Shown: positions 56,281 through 64,000 of the stretch, in pieces
How the letters are laid out: every line of letters starts with the position of its first letter
Position numbering within the stretch: position 1 is the stretch's first letter
Assembly (NCBI GenBank): GCA_035222895.1
Contig: JAVYIG010002516.1
Coordinates: 179,270-243,269, forward strand
Direction: 5' to 3'
Length of the DNA stretch: 64,000 nucleotides
Source of the DNA: Strongylocentrotus droebachiensis
Lineage: Eukaryota > Echinodermata > Echinoidea > Camarodonta > Strongylocentrotidae
Translations under genes and position numbers: made by a program
Notes under the pieces: model-generated
Told to the model about the DNA's origin: nothing
Databases searched by the model: none
Seen by the model: only the letters and a program-made list of their open reading frames with translations

Positions 56281-59094
56281 AGAACATGCCAAATATGCAT
56301 ATCTATAAAGTTGCATTCATGTACACAGATGATCAAATTGTCAATTATCAAATCATGTTTCAGTCTTTTCAGGGCAAAATGTAAGACTACCACTGAAAAT
56401 TTCCAAGTAAAAATATAAAAGAAACATTGACTCTTCTTCTGTATAAAGTGCACTTCCAAAACGCTTTTTAAAATTAAATGTTGTAATTATCTAATAAATT
56501 GAATATTCTATGAGAATATTTTACTCAGCAGATATCTTTCTTGATATTTCAACACTTAGGAATGATAACATCAGAACTTCAATAATGAACAGTATATCAT
56601 TACCAAAGTCAAAGTCAATCCTAAACAATTTTCACTGACAATAAACAATTTTCACTGACAAGGAACAAATTTCTGTGCGCAACACTTGTCAATGATATCA
56701 ATTTACTGATGGAACATTGCTCTACTTTCGCACGAGCATGCACAAATTTATGATACAATTACAATTAAGTTTGTCCCCTGTGCATTTTCAAACAGTACTG
56801 CGGCATAAGCAGGAGAGCTAGAAATTAAAAGCAAGCTTAAAGATTCCCTTTTGCAGCCAACATCAAATTCTGTAGAACTTTGCAGGAATTGTCATATCTT
56901 ATATGTCCTATCTGTGAAATTTAAACGTTAGCAGTGTCCTAATATTCAAATTATGCAAGGAAACTCATTACTTGCTAGACTTCACTGTCAGACACTATTG
57001 AGTGACTGACTGGCTTTTTTTCTTCTTTGGTAATAACATACCTAAAATGAACTGTACAGGGTACATGAGCACTTGTCTACATCAATAATGGCCAAAATTG
57101 AACTGATTGAATCTTTGCGCAGCATAAAACTTACGACCATTCGGTACAATGGTCTGAAAATCAGACTACTACTTACTGGCTCTATAGCTCTTAAGTCAAT
57201 TCGACAACTAATAGTCGTTATTTTCCCACTTAAAGACATTTTCAAGCCCCCATTTTATTAGGGAAGTTCTAAATTAGTATTATCTTTCAAATGCCGTTGG
57301 AATTTAACCTTTTCATTTTTGGGGCCTGCAAATGGGACAAAGTACAAGGAAGGAGGTATTTTGTACAATGCTTCCTAAAACACTTGCATTACAATAAATT
57401 TCCTTGAAAATGGAATCACTGACAGGAATGTGCATAAATATTACTCAAATAACATTATTTTTAAATACATGTAGGTGTGTAAAGTTAATCATCTGCCTAG
57501 CTCATTGTATAAAATGAAATCTATACTTGGCAAATATGACATTTTCATTCTATATCCATTTCACCTTTATTAAGCACGAGACATATCTGTACATGTACAA
57601 ATTTCCAGGAATATCTGAGGCATTCAGATGCAGGAATAACCCTGAATTTTCTCTTCCAAGATTTCTGCCATCTCCTAGTAGCATTTATGTTTATAAATAG
57701 TAATACACAATGGATCCAACCTTTTCTGATCTCCGAGCCCCAAGCAACAACACTGTACATGTAGTCAATCTTGACTGATCCATTGGTTGTTGTTTTTCTT
57801 TTTTTAAGCATTTGATTTCCAGAGGTTATCATTTATCAAACTTTAATTTGTTATTCTCTTCATAGGGCAAAGAAAGAGAGTATGAAACCCATGGCTCTTT
57901 ACCTCATTATAGGCCATAGTTGCCATGGCAATGCAACATTTCAGTATCTGTGACGTATGCTTGCAATTGATGCCCACTGGACCTGCATTCTGAAATCATA
58001 ATGCCATGAGGCAAATATTCACCTTTCTCTAAAATAATATAAGATCTATAGATATCCATTCGAAGTTTCGAACATGTATGCGTATCAAGGTATTTTGGAG
58101 TATACCGATAATCATCAAAATTCTTCATTTTTTAAATATTCCTAGCAATTATTGTCAGATGAAGGACTTACATGTACATGTACATAGGCTCTATATAGTG
58201 GCCTCATTGGAAGACAAAAATCATAGATACAGATAAGCAAAAGATTGAAAAACATGAATGAAGAGATATTGAGATCACTTCTTGGAAACTCTAAGTATAA
58301 TGATGGCAATAAAGTTTGAATAAAATTTCCTTACCGGTACCTCTTTTCATGAAATGATTGTGATAATACGATGTATTCTTGATGGATACAATTTATTTTT
58401 TCCTAGAACTTTACTGATCATTAAAGATTAATGAGTCCTAATATCCATTGTAATCGTATAACTATCTCCAATAGTACATTAACCTAGGTTAACAGGTTTT
58501 TGATATTTTAAAGTTGATTAATAAAATGCATTATTTTCATAAATTATAAAAAAATTGACTTCAATTGCATAAATATTAATAACATATGCTGTATATTTGA
58601 TCAATTGTAAAATCTTCAAATATTGTTACTACACCATAAATTTAAATGTTACATGAACATGTACGGATGATTCATACTTTGATATAGAATCAAGCTAATT
58701 TTTATTTATATTACACCGCTTCATTTTCTCGCTTCCCTAAAATGTAAATATGTACATATCGTAATTAATCCTGTCCTTAATGCTTTCCTAAGTAGATAAT
58801 TTGCTTCCCTCAAGGCCATCATGCACATAATTGCTATAGCTCACTGAATCTAGTGCACTCACGTGTACTTGTATCACATTCCTTACAGACGTACAACTTT
58901 CACATTTTGCTTTATCATGTACTTGTACATACAGTAGCTGAGAGGAGTGTACTTAAAGAGAAGGTTGAGTTCTGGGAAGAGGTGAAAAATACTTTGTGAG
59001 CGTTATCATTCTTATTATGCAAGTGTGGAAGAACATCAGATAAGACATGTTCCCTGAAAAGCATGGCTCTTCAAATGCCTTCATATTCTAAATA

Positions 59095-59665
59095 CCGTAA
59101 ATCTCTGTGTATAAGGCGCACCTGTGTATAAGGCGCACCCCTATTTTGGGGAGGGAAAAAACAATACATTTTTGTTGTTTTTTTGCCAAAAACCCACGCG
59201 AGGGGGAACCTTCATTTAACATCGAGATGCAGTTAAAGGCGCTGATTTGTGCTTGTAAACTTGTCACAAATAATACAATGTTGTTTTTAGAAGAATGTGT
59301 AAGATCATTAATGTAAATTAAAAACAATAGAGTACCTAGGTCCTAGGATAGAACCTTGTGGTACACCATTTGTTATATAAAAAAAATTGAGGAATTATTA
59401 TTATAAACTACATACTGAGATCTATAAGAAAGATTACTTTCAAACCAAGATGACAGACAAATTTTAGTGTTGTTGTAGTTTTCGAGTAGTGAGTCAACAC
59501 ACTGATTACTGAGCTGGGAGACATTGCCAGGCATAGCGCCATAAATCGAAACTATAAAATTAAAAAAATAAAAAACTTTTGTTCTGTACCTGTGTATAAG
59601 GCGCACCCCCGACTTTCAATTTTTTCGGCGGCAAAAAAGTGCGCCTTATACACAGAGATTTACGG
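59095..59665 (+). mobile_element. Nested TIR element with CCGTAAATCTC...GTATAAGGCGCAC ends and TA duplication
   Basis: Inverted ends CCGTAAATCTCTGTGTATAA plus GGCGCAC, with TA on both sides (59093-59094, 59666-59667) where uninterrupted relatives have one TA. This fits a TA-targeting (Tc1/mariner-like) element. The left end carries a second copy of GTGTATAAGGCGCACC, and so does the inner right end. The interior is a LINE reverse-transcriptase fragment. Confidence 0.85.
59270..59540 (-). pseudogene. LINE reverse-transcriptase fragment inside the TIR element
   Basis: In minus-strand frames: SSWFESNLSYRSQYVVYNNN, then NGVPQGSILGP, then LIYINDLTHSS. These are the palm motifs of non-LTR (CR1/jockey-type) reverse transcriptases, in the right order. 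The YADD catalytic box is not present and the frame is broken at least once, so it is a dead fragment. Confidence 0.75.
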
Positions 59666-60262
59666 TATGTCATGTAACATCGTAAAACTCGGGGGTAGGA
59701 TTTTTACGCCACGTGTTCGTGTAGTCCCATATACATCTTTCTGTGTACAGTGTTTGTAACTTTACCAAGACTTGGCCAAATTTCTTATAACTTTGATGAT
59801 TCCAGAACCTTGCAATACACACAAATTCTTATATGCTAGATGATCAACCTTTTCTGTTTGATTCCACACCGTTTCTTTCACAATGCAGTCACATGACCAG
59901 AACTCAACTTCATCTTTAATAGGCTCTCATTCTCTCGTAGAAAAAAATAAATATTGAGATGTGGGCGCAATACAAAATCCTTTTGTCAGTTTATACTCTA
60001 GCGCCTTATTATGGCGGCTTAGCAATACAGCCGCCCGGGAAATGATATGATACTTTGTATGAAGCGCAGTAGAGTATATATTCATATACATGTAGTAGCT
60101 GTGCTAATGGACTATCATTATCATTATTATTATTATTCATTTATTATCCCCCTTTTTCTTCTCTCTTTCTGAATTTCTTATTGTCCCTTGGTACGTCCAT
60201 CAAGAGTATTATGCACAGGCACAACAATGTCATGCACGGTACATTAAAGGCCTAACCCTCCT

Positions 60263-60276
60263 CCCCCCCCCCCCCC
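60263..60276 (+). repeat. C14 homopolymer
   Basis: A run of C; with the G-runs elsewhere it shows a recurring G/C homopolymer expansion in this AT-rich DNA. Confidence 0.95.
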
Positions 60277-60315
60277 TCCTGTCATAGTAATTTCATCACC
60301 ATTCATGTGCATATC

Positions 60316-60455
60316 CAGGGCTCTGCACTAACTTTTTTTAAAGGGGTCCGACTGAAACTCTTATAATCTTTATGCACAAGCTCAATGTAAACATTTCAAA
60401 TGTATTGGGGTCTAGGCTTTAATGTGTCCTAGGCGCCTGTTAGAATCCAGCCCTG
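60316..60455 (+). mobile_element. Possible short hAT-like MITE (CAGGGCT ends)
   Basis: CAGGGCTCTGCACTAAC at the left and CCAGCCCTG at the right. Weak termini and no clear target duplication. Confidence 0.3.
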
Positions 60456-61046
60456 GTCTATCATATTTCATGATTATCCCATTTTCATTTCAAATGCTAA
60501 ACCAAATAGCCTTCCAAACTTTTTTTCTCTTTCTTTTATTTTTTAAATTACAATTCCATATCCATTCACATCCACATGAAAGCAGCACTAATTACTAACC
60601 GCAATATCAAACTTGTGGACACTAAAAGAGGTCATGCAGTAAAGCAAACAGTATCATGTTCAGCGGTAGAAGGGTGCTGACTGCTGAAGCATTATATTTT
60701 CTTTACACCAGTCTGGTGCTTATAAGATGATAACAATAACTAACATTACATATATCTTTTAGTACCAGCCATCAAAAGAGAGCCTTCAAAGCAAACCTGT
60801 GCCATTATTTTTGTGGACTTACGGAATGAAACTACAAAATGTCAACAAGCAGTTGCTCAGATTCTATTTCTTTAAAAAAAATAAAAAAACATCAATCAGG
60901 CTTTGGGAAGATTATTGTTATGGAGAAAGATTTAAACCATTTAGTTTTGAAAAAGTCTGAAATTATCTAACTACAGTAGGCCTACATCAAAAATATTCAA
61001 TCTTTGATTAATTAAAATTTGTTAGCTACAATCTTATGATACTTAC

Positions 61047-61060
61047 GGGGGGGGGGGGGG
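61047..61060 (+). repeat. G14 homopolymer
   Basis: Fourteen consecutive G. Confidence 0.95.
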
Positions 61061-61163
61061 TAGATCTTTAAAATAATGTTGTTATATCCACTTCTCTGAA
61101 TTTCCTGCTTACCTTCACACAAACTTGGTGAACTACCTTTCAAGGGCATCAGGAATAATATAG

Positions 61164-61324
61164 TATTAATGACTGCTTTGAGAGAAATAGTTGTTTTTAT
61201 ACGCTCAAGGGAAGGTTAGAATTGTGCTATTACCCGAGGCGTGCCGAGGGGAATAGCCCAATTGTAACCTTCCCGAGAGCGTATAAAAACAACTATTTCT
61301 CGAATATTAAAGCAGTCATTAATA
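61164..61324 (+). repeat. Large near-perfect palindrome, arms about 78 bp
   Basis: TATTAATGACTGCTTT at the left and AAAGCAGTCATTAATA at the right. Pairing runs inward through GAGAAATAGTTGTTTTTATA to ACCCGAGGC/GTGCCGAGGGG at the centre, with few mismatches and almost no loop. A tRNA-like sequence begins about 60 bp to the right. Confidence 0.9.
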
Positions 61325-61384
61325 CTTTTATATGCCGAAAAAAAATAGACTAAAAAATAAAAAATAAAAAATACTTTTTTTTTT

Positions 61385-61466
61385 GGTCGAAGATGAGATT
61401 CGAACTCTTGCGTACAAAAGGTGATGTATCTAAAGTCAGCGCCTCAGACCTCTCGGCCATCGCGCG
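61385..61466 (-). pseudogene. tRNA-Leu(UAG)-like pseudogene or SINE head
   Basis: The minus strand has an A-box-like TGGCCGAGAGGTCTGAGGCG, an anticodon loop TTTAGAT (anticodon UAG) and a B-box GAGTTCGAATCTC. Acceptor and anticodon stems do not pair well, and an A-rich then T/A stretch follows its 3' end. It is therefore unlikely to be a working tRNA. Confidence 0.6.
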
Positions 61467-62507
61467 CTATTAACATGAATGGCAGTTTTGTACGATATAT
61501 ACATTAAAATGGATTGAAACCGGCTTCGCGTGTGATGAATGCTTCGCAAAAGCTCCATATACGGACTCTTCTTTTACTTTTGCAATGCATATTGGCACGA
61601 ACTTAGATCAAGATCTATCGGCAGATGTTGTTTTTTTGTTTTTGGAAGTTTATTTTCGTCTTCATGTCAACAATGCAAGATAAAATTGTCGGTAAGATCG
61701 ATCGAGATTCAATTGTATTGAAATTACCGACCAATTATTCGCACACATACGGTATCCTCCATCGCTCAAACCATTTTTTAACATGTAAACCTATGGGGTA
61801 ACCATGGAGACTGACCTATTTTTTTAATAACCATGGTTATTAAAAATATTAAATGTTTTAAGCATGGTTACCGGGAATTTTACAGGAACAGTTGAAGTTT
61901 TATGAATGCAATTTCGACCAATCAGATGGCTGGATTACTTAAGTGAGGTATATAACCATAGATAGTTTATGGATCAAGCAGGTACTTTGCAATTATTGTC
62001 GGTAATAGATCTACATGTCCAGGTATATTCTTCTTTTGCATGAATTATTGACCAAATTTTCATTAAAATCATGATACACTGTATGATATCTAGTCTTCTA
62101 CAGCAGATCTACAACAGTGGTCAAACTGAAGATTTGGCAACATTGATTAACTTACTCAGAATAGTAAACATACATTAATACCATTTTCATTCTTGAATGG
62201 TCTCAGTTTCAGATTCATACTGTCTCCAAATGTCAAATATTGTAGGCTTGACAGTAAAATATTTGGTGACCTAAAATTATACATGTACTGATGTAGTTCA
62301 TTCTTTGATATGTTGTAACAGATTTATAAATTAAACCAGTTAAAGCTGGCTACATACATTGTAGATCTAGTACATAGTATGCAGATCTCATGACATGAAT
62401 GGCATTCAAATTTCTTACATCTTTAAAGGCCACAATTACCAATGAAGAGACACATTTTAACTGTCATGACAACCAATAGTCCAATACGCTCTAAGGTTCC
62501 GCACCTG

Positions 62508-62706
62508 TTAAAGCCCCACTGCACTACTTATCCATGTAGCTATTTGCGCTATCTATATAGCAAACAATGCCTTGGTGGTGACTGTTCGTCCCCTTTTTCT
62601 TATGTTAATTGAGAGCTGATTTGATAAGATAACCATCTGTCAGTGACCATGCAGGGATGTATAAATTATAATCCCTCCTGGCCAAACTGGTGCAGAGAGG
62701 CTTTAA
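62508..62706 (-). mobile_element. TIR element family A, copy 3 (199 bp, inverted)
   Basis: The best-preserved family A ends: TTAAAGCCCCACTGCAC faces GTGCAGAGAGGCTTTAA (17-bp imperfect inverted repeat). Body homologous in reverse orientation to 542-726. Confidence 0.85.
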
Positions 62707-62999
62707 ACTTGAATTAATTTATAGTTAAATAAAAGTTTTCTGAACAACATCATTGCCTTGCTTTGGCGCTTCAACTTGCTTTCCTTCATCAGATTCAGAC
62801 ATCGTTCTTATTTATAACTTGGAAATTGGTGACTGATGATATTTGTAAATAATTCAGATGAGAAAGAAAAAATACACAGGTAGAGGTCTAAGTTAGAACT
62901 GGTATTACTGTTAGACAGATAAAAGGACTAGAAACCATACAACTTAGAGTTAGAAGTCCAAAACACATTATATCATTAACTACACGTACAGAATAGCCC

Positions 63000-63240
63000 T
63001 ATTAACACTTCCGCCTTATTATGGGACATGGACAATGCCGGTTCAGCAAACAATACAAGGCACTAGGCCTGCTCGAGAATCCCAGGAAAACAGGTAGCTG
63101 TGCCTGTGAACAGCGTATCGGAGCATACAGGCACAATCACCCTAAGCCCGACCCGTACTCATCGCCACGGACGCGCTCATCCAAACACCACCGCGAAACT
63201 CGGCAAACGTTTTGGCCGCGTCTTGGTAGGTAATGCCGAC
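63000..63240. other. Locally CpG-rich patch of unknown nature
   Basis: 63100-63240 is clearly richer in G+C and CpG than its surroundings and is open in a frame on each strand (a short ITYQDAAKTFAEFRGG-type peptide on the minus strand). No family is recognised. It could be promoter-associated DNA, a gene fragment or an old insertion. Confidence 0.3.
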
Positions 63241-63354
63241 ACTAAAATGAAATTGTATGCTTAAAAGAGCATTGGTGAATGATATAAAGTGGATTAATGG
63301 AAAATAGAATAAATGTTCTACGAATCTAACATTAGATATTTGCAAACAACTTAC

Positions 63355-63450
63355 ATTTCAGACGTCTTTGCTTGACTTGAATTGTCTGTAACTTCGTCAC
63401 TTTCCTACAAGTTTGTCGAGTGTTATGCATGGGAATGCTACGTTTCTTCC
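63355..63450 (-). other. Candidate non-coding first exon of the PKC gene
   Basis: On the minus strand a strong donor (GAAAT|GTAAGTTG, GTAAGT at 63349-63354) ends a stretch that is richer in CpG than the surroundings. An upstream 5' UTR exon is required because the ATG exon opens with an acceptor. This is the best donor noticed near the upstream end of the window. The upper limit is arbitrary and no transcript evidence is available. If right, intron 1 spans 32670-63354. Confidence 0.4.
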
Positions 63451-63580
63451 GGTTTTAGTTTACAGTCTCTTCGCGTTGATGATGGCAGCAGACCGTTTTG
63501 TAATTTTGTGTATAAAGGTCACAGAAGAGCTCAAGGGAATGCCCCTCGCCACCTTCCGAACCTTCTATCAGAGCATCTCT
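63440..63580 (-). promoter_or_regulatory. Candidate promoter patch (locally CpG-richer, ETS-like motif)
   Basis: Upstream, on the minus strand, of the candidate first exon, the DNA is less AT-rich than its surroundings and contains several CpGs. CCGGAAG (minus strand, near 63447-63453) matches the ETS-factor core often found in broadly active promoters. No clear TATA box at a fixed distance was seen. The open frames on the plus strand here (63382-63640) are taken as chance. Confidence 0.3.
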
Positions 63581-64000
63581 ATTACATTTTTAATTGAAAT
63601 ATCACATCTCAAATTTCACCCCCATATTTCTCTTTCATGAAAATGATCAGTTCGCAGTTTAATTATGGCTGTGTATTGTCTGAGCTCATAGCACTTTTTC
63701 CATGCATTACACTTTTCTTGTTTATTTGACTGGTGTGACCCTCTTATACTTCATATATCAGCAGTCCCTCTAGAAAAGTGCTTAATCATACCATCACCTT
63801 TATCACTCAATCTTTCAGTTAATTTCATATTCTTCATTTCCTCGCTGTTTAATAAACTATTTTCTTCACATTATAAGATTTCTTTTTTCATCATTCTAGC
63901 TAATTATATATCATCAATTTTGGCCACATATTCTGTTCATCATCAATCATCACCATGATGATCATCATCTTCTGCATCTGTCTGTGACGTACAATCACCA
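63581..64000. other. Distal edge of the window
   Basis: AT-rich, ending in a short ATC-rich microsatellite-like stretch (about 63935-63975). No gene recognised. Confidence 0.5.

Larger units (their letters stand above)
58953..59919 (-). mobile_element. TIR element family B, copy 3, interrupted by a nested element
   Basis: Reverse-complement homologue of 7313-7704. It is split at a TA site by the 571-bp element at 59095-59665. Comparison with uninterrupted copies shows the same sequence across the junction, so the order of insertion is clear. Confidence 0.88.
32670..63354. other. Presumed intron 1 of the PKC gene (about 30.7 kb) or upstream DNA
   Basis: No convincing coding exon was found on either strand. 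Stretches without any recognised feature include about 32700-33490, 37330-38900, 40180-41900, 45050-47450, 48270-51820, 53080-55690 and 56290-58900, all AT-rich. The recognised repeats and elements are listed separately. Confidence 0.6.

Noticed and set aside
57042-57261. Overlapping open frames on both strands
   Set aside because: Mirror frames of ordinary AT-rich DNA without any motif.
61385-61466. Functional tRNA-Leu gene
   Set aside because: The A and B boxes are recognisable but the acceptor and anticodon stems do not pair; treated as a pseudogene.
63382-63640. Plus-strand protein with a hydrophobic N-terminus
   Set aside because: No family resemblance; a minus-strand donor and CpG-rich patch explain the region better as the 5' end of the kinase gene.

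Overview
The window is animal nuclear DNA. It carries one large intron-rich gene on the minus strand, set in AT-rich DNA full of short inverted-repeat transposons, microsatellites and homopolymer G/C runs. The protein and the repeat spectrum (many non-autonomous DNA elements, a marine-invertebrate-type SINE, a LINE tail ending in AAATC repeats) suggest a marine invertebrate deuterostome, most likely an echinoderm such as a sea urchin. The species is an inference from style and was not checked against a database.

The gene is a novel-type protein kinase C of the delta/theta class. Seventeen coding exons lie between 32612 (ATG) and 5637 (stop). All splice sites and phases join without a break into 2127 nt, giving 708 residues. 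The order is C2-like domain, pseudosubstrate, C1A, C1B, acidic hinge, kinase domain, and C-terminal tail with turn and hydrophobic motifs. The ATG exon has a 57-nt 5' UTR with in-frame stops and a clear acceptor, so at least one non-coding exon lies upstream. The best candidate ends in a GTAAGT donor at 63354, beside a CpG-richer patch. This would make intron 1 about 30.7 kb. The 3' flank (1-5636) probably holds a long 3' UTR with a (GAT/ATC)n microsatellite.

Two details of the gene stand out. A 57-nt exon in the hinge is phase-neutral, so the protein reads through with or without it. One intron (11190-12371) uses a GC donor. In addition, the intron after the ATG exon appears to begin exactly at the end of a small transposon.

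The rest is intronic or flanking. Region by region: 1-5.6 kb, 3' flank; 5.6-14.5 kb, kinase and hinge exons with TIR elements between them; 14.5-21.4 kb, a repeat-rich intron; 21.4-32.7 kb, C1, pseudosubstrate and C2-like exons; 32.7-63.3 kb, the presumed intron 1. Intron 1 holds a 1.7-kb foldback element, several TIR elements, a SINE, a polypurine belt, large hairpins, and a nested TIR element carrying a LINE reverse-transcriptase fragment. Several TIR families share TTAAAG...CTTTAA ends, suggesting a common TTAA-targeting machinery. No autonomous transposase, no second convincing protein gene, no functional tRNA and no CRISPR array were seen.
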